DNA of 61,336 nt from Phycisphaerales bacterium (GTDB lineage Bacteria; Planctomycetota; Phycisphaerae; Phycisphaerales; SM1A02), in NCBI GenBank assembly GCA_030748805.1, contig JASMLG010000059.1, positions 1 through 61,336 of the forward strand, read 5' to 3'. This document shows, one piece after another, positions 36,263-45,733 of this stretch. Positions within the stretch are counted from its first letter, which is position 1. Every line of letters starts with the position of its first letter. The notes beneath the pieces were generated by a model. The model was not told where the DNA came from. It did no database searches and saw only the letters and a list, made by a program, of their open reading frames with translations. The translations under genes were made by a program, and so were the position numbers.

Positions 36263-36901
36263 GTGAAACAAACGTTGAAAAGACGAATACCAAATGCCAT
36301 CACTATGTTGCGCATATTCATCGCAGCAGCATTCTTCGCTTCATTAAGTGGATATCGTTTCCCAAACCAAGGTATTTGGTGTGGAAACATGGCAATAGTC
36401 CTTTTTGCATTAGCGGCAACAACTGATTTTGTTGATGGTTATTTAGCCAGAAAATGGGATGTTGTTTCTATGTTCGGGCGTTTAATGGACCCATTTTGCG
36501 ATAAAGTTTTAGTCCTTGGTGCATTTATTTACCTTGCTGGACCGCGTTTTTTAGTCCCTCAATGGGTTGAAGAAGGTCAATTATTTGATATGGCTACAGG
36601 AGTATATCCATGGATGGTAGTTGCAATTATTGCAAGGGAGTTACTTGTTACTTCAATTAGAGATGTCTTAGAATCGATGGGACATAGTGGAGGAGCTAAG
36701 TGGGCTGGAAAATTCAAGATGATTCTTCAGTCAATTGCAATTCCAGTTGTTCTTTTGTTAACAGTTAATTTCAGACCAGATCAAAATCCTGGAGTATTAA
36801 TGAGTATAAATATTCTTGTTTGGTCTATGCTTATCATAACCATCTGGTCTGGCTTACCCTATGTAGCTGGCTTAATGTCTGTGATAAAGAACAAATCATG
36901 A
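36263..36901 (+). CDS. pgsA: CDP-diacylglycerol-glycerol-3-phosphate 3-phosphatidyltransferase
   Basis: 212 residues from a GTG start; MKQTLKRRIPNAITMLRIFIA is the usual PgsA opening. The CDP-alcohol phosphotransferase motif is complete: DFVDGYLARKWD followed by GRLMDPFCDKV, that is DG-x2-AR-x8-G-x3-D-x3-D. It makes phosphatidylglycerophosphate from CDP-diacylglycerol and glycerol 3-phosphate at the inner membrane. The stop overlaps the pgpA start (ATGA), pairing two successive steps of phosphatidylglycerol synthesis. Confidence 0.95.
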   Translation: MKQTLKRRIPNAITMLRIFIAAAFFASLSGYRFPNQGIWCGNMAIVLFALAATTDFVDGYLARKWDVVSMFGRLMDPFCDKVLVLGAFIYLAGPRFLVPQWVEEGQLFDMATGVYPWMVVAIIARELLVTSIRDVLESMGHSGGAKWAGKFKMILQSIAIPVVLLLTVNFRPDQNPGVLMSINILVWSMLIITIWSGLPYVAGLMSVIKNKS

Positions 36902-37401
36902 ATAGCTGGATAAAACTGATGTGGTGTACAGCAGGCGGCCTCGGCTTATTGCCAAAAGCCCCAGGAACTTGGGGATCACTAAAACCACTTTTTGTTGTAT
37001 TGATTTGTGGACATTTCGGAATAGTTCAAGGGTGGCTAATAGGAATTCTTATTGCAATTATTATTGCATCATCAATTACTACCATTTATTTATTCCCTTG
37101 GTATTCAAATTATTTCGAATCTAAAGATCCATCCCAAGTCGTCAGCGACGAAACCGCAGGACAGTCAATTGCTCTTCTTGGAATGGCATGGCTAGAACCA
37201 AATAACCACATAAGTGTGACTATCTGGATTTGCCTTGCTCTCTTTTCATTCCTGCTCTTTCGAATTTTCGATATTTGGAAACCATGGATTATTGGCAAAT
37301 CACAACACCTATCCGATGGATTGGGCGTTTTAATGGATGACATTATTGCTGGAATATTCTCTGGTTTCCTCGTCTTTGTTGCTTCGGTTCTCCTCGGCTA
37401 A
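36898..37401 (+). CDS. pgpA: Phosphatidylglycerophosphatase A
   Basis: 167 residues from the ATG at 36898, which overlaps the pgsA stop. PgpA features are GGLGLLPKAPGTWGS near the N-terminus, the acidic VSDETAGQSIALLG and the final LMDDIIAGIFSG. It removes the phosphate from phosphatidylglycerophosphate to give phosphatidylglycerol, directly after PgsA. Its last codons and stop (37375-37410) are duplicated 70 bases downstream. Confidence 0.94.
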   Translation: MNSWIKLMWCTAGGLGLLPKAPGTWGSLKPLFVVLICGHFGIVQGWLIGILIAIIIASSITTIYLFPWYSNYFESKDPSQVVSDETAGQSIALLGMAWLEPNNHISVTIWICLALFSFLLFRIFDIWKPWIIGKSQHLSDGLGVLMDDIIAGIFSGFLVFVASVLLG

Positions 37402-37480
37402 CCCACGATTCTTGAAGAGACAGGTAGTGCTGGTATCTGTGAAATTTGTTGCTTCAGTCCTCCTCGGCTAACCCGCGATT
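37375..37480. repeat. 36-base direct repeat of the pgpA 3' end
   Basis: The segment 37375-37410, which includes the last pgpA codons and its stop, recurs at 37445-37480 with 33 of 36 bases identical. The copies are 70 bases apart, start to start. The second copy is not coding. It looks like a local tandem duplication of 70 bases that has partly diverged; no terminator-like hairpin with a T run was identified in either copy. Confidence 0.75.
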
Positions 37481-37523
37481 AACTCTCGGTTACAGCATAC
37501 TTTAGTAAGTAACTCAATTCAGT

Positions 37524-39020
37524 TTATTTGAATGTTAGGATTGGTTTGCGAGCTGCAGCCACTTCATCAGCTCGAGAAATGTCCGAATCAAGAGGGGCAT
37601 TCTTTACTGAGTCAATATCGTTCGAAATTTCATCAGCAATTTGGAGCATCACATCTATGAAGTTGTCTAACGCTTGTTTTGATTCTGTTTCTGTTGGCTC
37701 TACCATCAAACAATCGTGAATGGGCCAGTGCATTGTTGGAGGATGAATACCATAGTCAATCATCCTCTTTGCAATGTCTATAAGAGTTACGCCTTTATCT
37801 AATAATTCCTTTGGAACGGTAACAAATTCGTGAGCACAAAACTTTTTATTTTCTAAATCAAAATATGGCATCGAATAAGCCCCGCACAATTTAGCGGCAA
37901 TGTAATTCGCATTTAGTACTGCTGTTTCTGAAACATTCTTAAGCCCATTTGGCCCACAAGCAGAGATATACGCCCAACAGCGAATAAGAACTCCAAACTG
38001 GCCTATAAAACTTCTTACCTTACCGATTGATTTTTCTCTATTTCTATCTAAGTAAAAACTCCCATCATCAGACATCATCACTTGTGGAACTGGTAAATAC
38101 GGGGAAAGCTCTTCTGTCACCGCAATAGGACCACTACCTGGTCCACCACCACCATGTGGTGTACTAAATGTCTTATGAGTGTTGTAATGCATCGCATCAA
38201 CACCAAAATCACCTGGGCGAGTCAATCCAAGAAGAGCGTTCATATTCGCGCCATCTAGATAGAGCTTTGCCCCAGCTTCATGAATAATATCAGCAATTTC
38301 TTCTATATTTGCATCAAACAACCCTGCAGTACTTGGGTTTGTAATCATAAAGGCAGCGATTTTATCTGAACCAATCGAGTTAATAACTTCTCTTAAATGT
38401 TCTATATCAGTTTGCCCTTCAACTGTTCTAACTTGTTGGACGGACGTTCCACACATAGTGCAAGATGCTGGGTTAGTTCCATGAGCAGTGTCGGCTGCTA
38501 ATACAAAGGTTCTTTCCGGTTGACCATGATCTACAAAGTAAGCCCTAATTACCTTTAACGCTGTGAATTCACCTTGAGCCCCTGCTGCTGGCTGAAGAGA
38601 CACTTCATACATTCCGGCAATCTCTTCAAGCATCGTTCGTGTTTCATAAAGTAGCCTTAGAGCGCCTTGAATAGTGTCTTCATCTTGAAGAGGATGCAAA
38701 CAAGTAAATCCCGGTAACGAAGCGCCCCATTCGTTGATTCTTGGATTGTGCTTCATTGTGCATGAACCAAGAGGATAGAAATTTCCATCAACCGAAAAAT
38801 TACGATCTGATAAATGTGTGTAATGAGCCATCACATCATGTTGGCCAAATGAAGGTAAGTTTTTGCAACCTCCAAGAAGTTCTTCTGGAACTTTTGTTTC
38901 TGGAACATCGAGAGGTGGCAAATCTACACCTACCGTCTCCTCAACATTTTTTTCAAAAATCAAAGGTTCAGTTGGCTTATCCGCTCTGGATGCTATCTTT
39001 GCAATTTGCGCAGTAGTCAT
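37524..39020 (-). CDS. gcvPB: Glycine dehydrogenase (decarboxylating) subunit 2
   Basis: 498 residues from the ATG at 39018-39020, which overlaps the gcvPA stop by 2 bases (ATGA). The two-subunit form of glycine cleavage P protein. Motifs are YPLGSCTMKHNPR, LQPAAGAQGEFTAL, AHGTNPASCTMCG, LDGANMNA, and the PLP lysine Lys283 in HYNTHKTFSTPHGGGGPGSGP. It decarboxylates glycine and passes the aminomethyl group to the H protein. gcvH and gcvT are not in this window. Confidence 0.95.
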   Translation of the reverse strand: MTTAQIAKIASRADKPTEPLIFEKNVEETVGVDLPPLDVPETKVPEELLGGCKNLPSFGQHDVMAHYTHLSDRNFSVDGNFYPLGSCTMKHNPRINEWGASLPGFTCLHPLQDEDTIQGALRLLYETRTMLEEIAGMYEVSLQPAAGAQGEFTALKVIRAYFVDHGQPERTFVLAADTAHGTNPASCTMCGTSVQQVRTVEGQTDIEHLREVINSIGSDKIAAFMITNPSTAGLFDANIEEIADIIHEAGAKLYLDGANMNALLGLTRPGDFGVDAMHYNTHKTFSTPHGGGGPGSGPIAVTEELSPYLPVPQVMMSDDGSFYLDRNREKSIGKVRSFIGQFGVLIRCWAYISACGPNGLKNVSETAVLNANYIAAKLCGAYSMPYFDLENKKFCAHEFVTVPKELLDKGVTLIDIAKRMIDYGIHPPTMHWPIHDCLMVEPTETESKQALDNFIDVMLQIADEISNDIDSVKNAPLDSDISRADEVAAARKPILTFK

Positions 39021-40372
39021 TCGGATACCTCCTTGCAAAGTTCTACGAATGCATCCATTTCATGTTTTGATCTCTTTTCTGTTACTGCCACAATTAATTC
39101 ATTTTCTATTGACAACCCCCTCATTCGTCTGCCCGAAGCAGCCACTCCAGCTAATACTCCACGTGATTTACAAAAGTCAACAACTTCAGTAACGTCACAA
39201 GGACATTTAACAGTAAATTCATTAAAGAACTCTCCGCCAAACTTTAACTCCCATCCATCGAGCTTTGTAAGTTCTCTCGCAAGGTAATGAGCTTTGTCCC
39301 AGCATTGCATTGCCATCTCATAAATGCCATCACTTCCAAGTGTTGTCATAAACATTGAAGCACGAAGTGCAATCAATCCCTGATTAGTACAAACATTGCT
39401 TGTTGCTTTCGCACCACGAATATGTTGTTCTCTTGTTTGTAAGGTTAAACAGAAAACTCTGCGACCATCTGAGTCAGTTGTCATGCCAACAAGCCGCCCA
39501 GGCATCTTCCTTGCATAACTTTCTTTAGCAGCGAGTAAACCAAGATAAGGTCCACCTAAATTAAGTGGGTTGCCAAGTGGTTGCCCCTCACCTGCTGCTA
39601 TATCTGCACCACATTCTCCCGGAGTTTTCAGTAGACCACATGCAATGGGGTTAAACACAGCAATCGCTGCTGTCTTTGGAGTTTTGTGCACCTCTTCAAA
39701 ACAACCAATCCAGTCTTCAATTTGTCCCCAAATATTTGGGCTTTGAATTAAAACTGCAGCTGTCTTTTCACTGCAAGCACTCTCGATGGTGCTGGGTGAA
39801 ACTTTTCCATTTGTTGCTTCAAGATGAACTATATCAATCGATAAGTCGGAAAGAACTGTTTCTAATACTGCTAAGTATTCTGGATGCATAGTCGATGCTA
39901 CAAGAACTTCTTTTCGTTTTGTTGTATTCGTTGCAAGCAAAGCCGCTTCAGCAACAGCTGTTGCTCCATCGTACAAACTTGCGTTTGCTATATCTAAACC
40001 AGTTAACCGAGAGATTTGGGTTTGAAATTCAAAAAATGCCTGAAGAGAACCTTGAGACGCTTCAGCTTGATACGGTGTGTATGAAGTCAAAAACTCACCT
40101 CTGCTAACAAGTTGGTCTATTAGAACGGGATAAAAATGGTCATAAGCGCCACAACCCATGAAACAAGACATGTTATGAGCGCCACGGTTGTGTGCAGCCA
40201 TCTCTTCCAGATTTCTTTGGAGTTCAAGTTCACTCTGAGCAGGCATTAAATCAAGACCTTCATGGCATCTAATTGAGTCAGGAATTACTCCAAATAACTC
40301 GGATATTTCATCGATACCGATTGCACTGAGCATTTGTTGTCTTTGGGTATTATTTAATTGCGTGTAATCCAT
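39017..40372 (-). CDS. gcvPA: Glycine dehydrogenase (decarboxylating) subunit 1
   Basis: 451 residues from the ATG at 40370-40372; an in-frame TTG at 40387 would add five. Family features include MSCFMGCGAYDHFYPVLIDQL, TPYQAEASQGSLQAFFEFQ, NASLYDGATAVAEAALLA and GGPYLGLLAAKE. It is the non-lysine partner of the PLP-binding subunit encoded next. The gap to the divergent M28 peptidase is only 44 bases, so the two promoters must be close together. Confidence 0.95.
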   Translation of the reverse strand: MDYTQLNNTQRQQMLSAIGIDEISELFGVIPDSIRCHEGLDLMPAQSELELQRNLEEMAAHNRGAHNMSCFMGCGAYDHFYPVLIDQLVSRGEFLTSYTPYQAEASQGSLQAFFEFQTQISRLTGLDIANASLYDGATAVAEAALLATNTTKRKEVLVASTMHPEYLAVLETVLSDLSIDIVHLEATNGKVSPSTIESACSEKTAAVLIQSPNIWGQIEDWIGCFEEVHKTPKTAAIAVFNPIACGLLKTPGECGADIAAGEGQPLGNPLNLGGPYLGLLAAKESYARKMPGRLVGMTTDSDGRRVFCLTLQTREQHIRGAKATSNVCTNQGLIALRASMFMTTLGSDGIYEMAMQCWDKAHYLARELTKLDGWELKFGGEFFNEFTVKCPCDVTEVVDFCKSRGVLAGVAASGRRMRGLSIENELIVAVTEKRSKHEMDAFVELCKEVSE

Positions 40373-40416
40373 TATTAATCTCGTCAACTGAGTAGTATCA
40401 GTATAAACTCTTAGCC

Positions 40417-42297
40417 ATGATATTTCCCATAATTACAACTGCTGTTATCACTTTCTCTTTTGCTGGAGCACCTAATGGTTTAGTCAAAGAAGGTCCAAAT
40501 TCAATCAGATCGTTTAACCCAGAAAGTACTAGTAGCGATGATTTCATAGAAACCTATTTCAATAAGGCAGGTCCTCTTGCTGTCGAGTTCTATGAGCACT
40601 TAACTCTACTTTCAAACCCTTGGCTTGAAGGTAGAAAGCCCGGATCTGCTGGTAGTAAAATTGCAGCCGACTATATCATTTGGAATCTTAAGAAGTCCGG
40701 TCTTGATCCAGCGTTTGATGAGGGTAATTCTTGGATTCAACCATTTGATTTCCAAATCAAACGGTTAGCACCAACTTTAGTTGACTCTTTTGTTGCGGTT
40801 GATGACATGGCTCTTGTGCTAGATCGTGACTATGTTGTTCTAGGCAATAGTGGAAGCGGAGAGGTATCCGCTCCAATAACTTATGTTGGATACGCAATTG
40901 AAGATGGCGAAGACGGTTACTCAAGTTTTGAAGATGACTGCGACCTATCTGGTCAGATTGCTTTAATGCTCAGGTATGAGCCACTCGATGAAAATGGTGC
41001 AAGTCAGTGGTCAGGGAGACGTTTTAGTCCGAAATCCAGCATTCGAGACAAAATGCGGTCTGTAATTGACAGAGGAGCAGATGGAGTAATTCTTGTCAAC
41101 CCACCAAATTGTAGAGATGGCAGACGTGGTCTTGAGTCAGTTCGAACTAGTAGTTTTGGTTCTACTGAAGTACCTGTCGTTCAGTTTACTGAAGATGCTG
41201 CAAATTTAGCACTCTATGACACTGACATAGCTACTTTGCAAAAACTAGCAGATGCTGGAAAAATCACAACTGTTGAGTTTAGTATAAAAACTACTTTAAA
41301 GACAGAAGTTGAATCAAATGCAATAATAGCGAAGAATATAGGTGGCGTTCTTAAAGGCAAAGGAGAGCTTGAAAGTGAATGGGTTGTAATAGGTGGTCAT
41401 TACGACCATCTTGGCTATGGATACACCGGAACTTCCTATCCCGGCGAACTTCACCATGGAGCTGATGACAATAGTTCAGGCACTTCCGTCATCATGATAC
41501 TAGCAAGAATGCTTTCTGAATATTACGAGATAACCGAAGATGATTCTCTACGTTCAGTTCTTTTTATCTTCTTCGATGCAGAAGAAGCAGGTCTTCATGG
41601 ATCTGCTCATTTTGTTGATAACCCGATTATGAGTTTAGACAATATAAACGCCATGATTAACTTAGACATGGTCGGCAACTTAAGTAACAACAACATCTCA
41701 CTATCGGGCACTGGAACTGCAGAAGAATTCTCTACTCTAATCCCTGAAAAAGTAGAAACTTCACAATTAACCGCAAGTCTAACTCCTGGAGGAACAGGGC
41801 CATCGGATCACACTAATTTTTACAAAAAAGACATACCTGTTTTATTCTTTTTTACTGGCTTAACAGAAGAATATCACACTCCTCAAGATCAAGCATTCAC
41901 AACAAATCCCGCTGGAGGCGCGTTGATTTCAGAACTTGTAAATGCTTTTGCTCTTTCTTTTGTTGATGACCATAAACTAACATTTGCAACGAATACTAAA
42001 GGCGGATCTTCAAGACCTGCAAGAACTCCTTCAAAAGTTCGCCTTGGCATTCACCCCTCCTATTCCGAAATATTAGAAACAGGAATTCTGATAACTAGTG
42101 TTAGTGAAGGAACAAGTGCGGAAGATGCTGGCTTACTTGCTAATGATATCCTTCTCGCATGGAATGACACTGAAATTACTGGTGGAAAAAAACTTATGGA
42201 ACTTCTGAAGCAAGCTGAACCCGGAGACGAAGTTGACTTCACAGTGCAACGCGGTGGTGAAAATATTATTTTGAAAGTTACACTGAAAGCGCCATAA
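40417..42297 (+). CDS. Secreted M28-family metallopeptidase with PA-type insert and C-terminal PDZ domain
   Basis: 626 residues with a signal peptide at 1-18 (MIFPIITTAVITFSFAGA). A PA-like insert precedes the catalytic domain (about 130-290). Zinc ligands are GGHYDH (His328), ADDNSSG (Asp350/Asp351), FDAEEAG (Glu389/Glu390), NLDMVGN (Asp417) and EYHTPQD (His487), the full set for two metals. A PDZ domain follows from about 545 (ILITSVSEGTSAEDAGLLANDILLAWND). It should be an aminopeptidase acting outside the cytoplasm; a substrate for the type II system is plausible but not shown. Confidence 0.92.
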   Translation: MIFPIITTAVITFSFAGAPNGLVKEGPNSIRSFNPESTSSDDFIETYFNKAGPLAVEFYEHLTLLSNPWLEGRKPGSAGSKIAADYIIWNLKKSGLDPAFDEGNSWIQPFDFQIKRLAPTLVDSFVAVDDMALVLDRDYVVLGNSGSGEVSAPITYVGYAIEDGEDGYSSFEDDCDLSGQIALMLRYEPLDENGASQWSGRRFSPKSSIRDKMRSVIDRGADGVILVNPPNCRDGRRGLESVRTSSFGSTEVPVVQFTEDAANLALYDTDIATLQKLADAGKITTVEFSIKTTLKTEVESNAIIAKNIGGVLKGKGELESEWVVIGGHYDHLGYGYTGTSYPGELHHGADDNSSGTSVIMILARMLSEYYEITEDDSLRSVLFIFFDAEEAGLHGSAHFVDNPIMSLDNINAMINLDMVGNLSNNNISLSGTGTAEEFSTLIPEKVETSQLTASLTPGGTGPSDHTNFYKKDIPVLFFFTGLTEEYHTPQDQAFTTNPAGGALISELVNAFALSFVDDHKLTFATNTKGGSSRPARTPSKVRLGIHPSYSEILETGILITSVSEGTSAEDAGLLANDILLAWNDTEITGGKKLMELLKQAEPGDEVDFTVQRGGENIILKVTLKAP

Positions 42298-42388
42298 AAA
42301 ACAACTGAAATATTTGGACATTCATTCAATTGCACTGCTCTGTAGTGCAATCCATGAGTGTCCCCTTTGCGTGAGGCAGAAGCTCTAG

Positions 42389-42429
42389 CAAAAAAAAGCC
42401 ACCCCCTCTTCCGTTAGGAAGAGGGGGTG
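42389..42429 (-). terminator. Rho-independent terminator of rnpB
   Basis: A perfect 13-base-pair stem (42400-42412 with 42417-42429, GC-rich) closes a four-base loop, and on the minus strand it is followed by a run of eight T (42397-42390). It lies just downstream of the RNase P RNA and clear of the M28 gene stop. Confidence 0.9.
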
Positions 42430-42444
42430 TTAGTGATTGCTGTG

Positions 42445-42812
42445 AACTATAAGCCGGATTCTGTCTAGGACGGCCATTCATCTATGTTCACTGTTACCAG
42501 TAAACTTTTGCACGCGACCCGTTCTCATTCCTCGGAGAAGGACATTCACCTGAGTGAATCGAGAACTGCTTGCGCTTGCACGCGGTGGGGTTTACCTTGC
42601 CCTGCTTGTCACCAAGCAAGCGGTGCGCTCTTACCACACCTTTTCACCCTTGCCTGTGAATACCGAAGTATTCCATCGGCGGTTTACTCTCTGTGGCACT
42701 AATCCCTAACCTGCAATCAAAGGTCGGTGGATGTTATCCACCACCGTTTCCTGTCGTGTCCGGACTTTCCTCGGATTCCTCACGAATAGAAATCCACGAC
42801 CGCCTGTCCACA
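42445..42812 (-). ncRNA. rnpB: RNase P RNA, bacterial type A
   Basis: About 368 bases on the minus strand. The conserved ends are present: near the 5' end the minus strand reads GGACAGGCGGTCGTGG, then GAGGAAAGTCCGGACA (the CR I region), GACAGGAAACGGTGG (P4 neighbourhood), and near the 3' end GAATGGCCGTCCTAGACAG followed by the conserved CCGGCTTATAG. It is the catalytic part of RNase P, which trims tRNA 5' ends. End positions are estimates. The -10-like TACAAT at 42818-42823 places transcription start near 42812. Several translated frames across this region are not genes. Confidence 0.93.
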
Positions 42813-42817
42813 CACGT

Positions 42818-42823
42818 ATTGTA
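42818..42823 (-). promoter_or_regulatory. -10 element of the rnpB promoter
   Basis: Minus-strand TACAAT (five of six to TATAAT) lies about six bases before the RNase P RNA 5' end. A matching -35 box at the right spacing was not found. Confidence 0.4.
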
Positions 42824-42844
42824 CGTCAGGTGTAAACTATTTGT

Positions 42845-43711
42845 ATGGCTCAAAGGAAAACTAAATTAGTTGCATGGATTGCTCCAGAACAGGCAGACCT
42901 AATTAAAAAGGTTACTAGAGCAGCAAACTTGAAACTTACTGCTATAGGCACAAGCAATAAAAGTAACATTCCGGAACTAGGAGAATCCTTAAAAGTCGAA
43001 ACGTGTGACGATATTCGTTCTCTTGCTACAAACTACGACGATGCAATACTCTTGATTACAGAACCTCAATCGTATGATGTTTCTCTCTGTGAGCTTCTTA
43101 GGAACAGAACAAAGCAAACAGTTACCACTACTCCACTTTCTGGGTCTATGGACGAATTAGTTGATGAGGCAGGGAAAAAACCTGCTGCAAAATTTGTCCC
43201 ACTGATGAGAAGGAGTGAGGGATTTGGTGAGGCATCCGATGATATAGAACAGTTTGGTCTTGCAATATCAGCACACTGCACTATGACTTGTTCTTCTGTT
43301 GAAGGAACTCTTTGGTCTCGACTATTCGATGCGATGGATTTTATTAATGGGTTATTTGGAACACCTGAAATTGTTCAAGCGTTTTTGCACAGCAACAGAG
43401 TGCCAGATGAGCCAAGCGATTTGCGCGGTCACATGAGCGTTAATTTACAATTTTCAGGACAACGTATTGCTACGATATTATTAAGTGACCAAGCAACTTG
43501 GAAGAGAGAAACACTTATGATTGGAGATAACCACTCCATCGTTATCGGAGATAGTGACACAAACCCAGCCCAACTTATCTCTGATGGTATCCTCTCTACA
43601 GAATCAACATCAGCTGATGCACCAAGAGTACTTGCACTTTGTGAAGCCGCTCGCTTGAGTTGTTTGACTGGTTCAACCGAACAACCAAACCGAGTTCTAG
43701 AAATGTTCTAA
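42845..43711 (+). CDS. Gfo/Idh/MocA oxidoreductase-like protein, degenerate
   Basis: 288 residues. The N-terminal half has alternating strands and helices that could be a Rossmann fold (LVAWIAPEQADLIKKVTRAANLKLTAIGTS), followed by TTTPLSGSMDEL, which sits where family members have their E-K-P loop. The second half (EGTLWSRLFDAMDFINGLFGTPEIVQAFLHS) resembles the C-terminal oxidoreductase domain. The glycine motif and catalytic Lys of active members are not clear, so the protein may be a non-enzymatic relative. Its ATG is 33 bases from the rnpB 5' end, on the opposite strand. Confidence 0.5.
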   Translation: MAQRKTKLVAWIAPEQADLIKKVTRAANLKLTAIGTSNKSNIPELGESLKVETCDDIRSLATNYDDAILLITEPQSYDVSLCELLRNRTKQTVTTTPLSGSMDELVDEAGKKPAAKFVPLMRRSEGFGEASDDIEQFGLAISAHCTMTCSSVEGTLWSRLFDAMDFINGLFGTPEIVQAFLHSNRVPDEPSDLRGHMSVNLQFSGQRIATILLSDQATWKRETLMIGDNHSIVIGDSDTNPAQLISDGILSTESTSADAPRVLALCEAARLSCLTGSTEQPNRVLEMF

Positions 43712-43744
43712 TTAAATTGCGATGGATACATTTTATTATTTAAT

Positions 43745-44482
43745 TCATAGAGAGATCGCTTGGTGCAGTGGAACCACAACGTCGGGCACAACACGATGTT
43801 CTGCGATATGTTCAATATGACCTGCCAAACGAGAAAACGTCTCTGTTAATTCAGATACTTCCTGAATTGGTCCATTCTTACGAACAGTAAGAAAAACACT
43901 GATCGGCTCATCTTGAAATATACCTGTTGCGGTCTCAACTGCTGAAGTTCTCGTTTTTACTTCAACAAACGCTTGTAAATCACAAGCTTCGTTCAAAGCA
44001 AAACCCACTCTTGGCTGAACATCGAGTAGCGGCTCCATTGTTTCATCTGCTAATGACGCCAATGGAGTATTAGAAAGCAAAGATTGCATAACTACGTTAT
44101 TCCTGTTCTCTCTTGCAGACATATCAAAACCGTAGATAAGTTCAATAAACTCGATATGTAAAGGTGTTACTGAAAGATAATATGGAGCGAGTTCTAAAAT
44201 CAACTTATGAAGGTAATAAGCATTGTCAATGTGGTTTGGATTAACGAAGCCGGAATTGATAGATCGAGGACGGAGTCCTATCCACTGATATCTACCTTCA
44301 ATTTCCGATGACTCTAGTGCTATCTCTTGATCAAACGGTCGAATTCGATCAAACTCAGGAATTTCTCTGCGAATTCGCTCAAACAATTCTGTTGATGATT
44401 CTTGAAGTTTTGGCAAATCCAAACTTAATGAAATTTTCTGATTGACATAAAAGTCACTACACAATGTCTGGAAGGTATTCAT
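43745..44482 (-). CDS. Protein of unknown function
   Basis: 245 residues, soluble, no signal peptide. Features visible are an acidic helical N-terminus (LQESSTELFERIRREIPEFDRI), YYLHKLILELAPYYLSVTPLHIEFIELIYGFDM and a C-terminal helix region. No family is recognised. The start lies 10 bases after the DUF418 stop on the same strand, so it is probably the last gene of the sucC-HAD-DUF418 run. Confidence 0.6.
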   Translation of the reverse strand: MNTFQTLCSDFYVNQKISLSLDLPKLQESSTELFERIRREIPEFDRIRPFDQEIALESSEIEGRYQWIGLRPRSINSGFVNPNHIDNAYYLHKLILELAPYYLSVTPLHIEFIELIYGFDMSARENRNNVVMQSLLSNTPLASLADETMEPLLDVQPRVGFALNEACDLQAFVEVKTRTSAVETATGIFQDEPISVFLTVRKNGPIQEVSELTETFSRLAGHIEHIAEHRVVPDVVVPLHQAISL

Positions 44483-44491
44483 CGCTCACCA

Positions 44492-45733
44492 TCATACCAG
44501 AGTACTCGTTCTTTTCATTGTCTGTAATTTGAAGTAAGTTAATGATCGCCAAAGCCACTCAAATGGTCCAAATCTAAACCATTTTAACCAAATCATACTA
44601 CTTATAATTTGAAATACCCATATCACAACAACGATATAAAGCAACTCCACTCGTTCAAATTGATTAAACCATCCAAAACCATGTCCATAAAACAAGGTAG
44701 TGCAAATAATTGTCTGTCCAAGATAGTTGGTTAATGCCATCTGTCCCGTCGCAGCGAGCGCTTTTCTCGCAAAAGTGAACAAGCCAAGTTTACAGATCAG
44801 CATAACAAAGCAAATCCAAACGAATGCAACTAAGACGCCACCGACAAGGTTCCAATTGCTATCAAGAAAACGCGACAGTGCTGGATCCCAGCCATGCTGC
44901 TGTTTGTACCAGACCCCTATTGCAATAAGTGGAAAACCAATTAGAGCAGAAACAAACGCCGTCACAATGTAAAAACGAGGTGTCCTTGAAGCTGACAGTA
45001 TTTGCCATTTATAAGCAGCCATCCCAACCATCATGAGACCAGCGCAGTGCCATAAAAGGTAAAAAGGGAAGATGATGAATTGCAACACTAACGCAGAGGA
45101 AACTCGGTGAGGCATCTGGTCAAGCCATGTTCCTGTATAGGCGGCAATTTCGTATTGCGCTTCTGGTGAAGTAACAAGAGTAGATTGTTGCATGCGAGCC
45201 ACCTCTTCTTCTGGCCAGAACTGCATTGTCCAATATATAAGCAACACAAAACCAATCGGGACTGCAAACATCATGACAAATCCGACAAGAAACAGTGTCG
45301 TCGGTTTCCAGTTACGCATGAGCGCAATAATCATTCCACAAATTGCATACGTTACCAAAATGTCTCCAAACCATAATAGGTACGCATGCAATATCCCAAT
45401 CACAAGTAACCAGCCCATCCTACTCGTTTGCAACTTCCAAGGAGAGTGCCCTTTTGCTTTCGCTCGTTCCATAAAAATGCAAACACCTGCACCAAAAAGA
45501 ATAGAAAAAATAGACATGAACTTCGTGTCTGCAGCGTAATGCAATATAAGCCACGTCCACCAATCAGGGCCCGACATATCACCATACACCGTTGGAAGTT
45601 CGTAAGCAGTAGATACCATCGAAAATGAAACAATGTTCATAAGCAGAATACCCAGAACAGCAACACCTCGAAGCACATCGAGTGAAACGATTCGTTCTTT
45701 ACTTGTTATTGGTTGTGAGAGTTTAATATCCAA
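44492..45733 (-). CDS. DUF418-family membrane protein (YeiB-like)
   Basis: 413 residues with about ten helices. The opening RIVSLDVLRGVAVLGILLMNIVSFSM is the DUF418/DUF1624 signature, followed by FMSIFSILFGAG and, later, ATGQMALTNYLGQTIICTTLFYG, also conserved. Members are related to acyltransferase-like membrane proteins; no substrate is known. Its first 28 bases overlap the 3' end of the HAD gene, an unusually long overlap, but the start SLDVLRG is conserved and leaves little room for a later start. Confidence 0.88.
   Translation of the reverse strand: MDIKLSQPITSKERIVSLDVLRGVAVLGILLMNIVSFSMVSTAYELPTVYGDMSGPDWWTWLILHYAADTKFMSIFSILFGAGVCIFMERAKAKGHSPWKLQTSRMGWLLVIGILHAYLLWFGDILVTYAICGMIIALMRNWKPTTLFLVGFVMMFAVPIGFVLLIYWTMQFWPEEEVARMQQSTLVTSPEAQYEIAAYTGTWLDQMPHRVSSALVLQFIIFPFYLLWHCAGLMMVGMAAYKWQILSASRTPRFYIVTAFVSALIGFPLIAIGVWYKQQHGWDPALSRFLDSNWNLVGGVLVAFVWICFVMLICKLGLFTFARKALAATGQMALTNYLGQTIICTTLFYGHGFGWFNQFERVELLYIVVVIWVFQIISSMIWLKWFRFGPFEWLWRSLTYFKLQTMKRTSTLV

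Noticed and set aside
37375..37480. CRISPR-like repeats
   Set aside because: Only two copies, one of which is coding sequence of pgpA.
42484..42702. Open frame of 72 codons on the plus strand
   Set aside because: It lies wholly inside RNase P RNA on the opposite strand and has no ribosome site.
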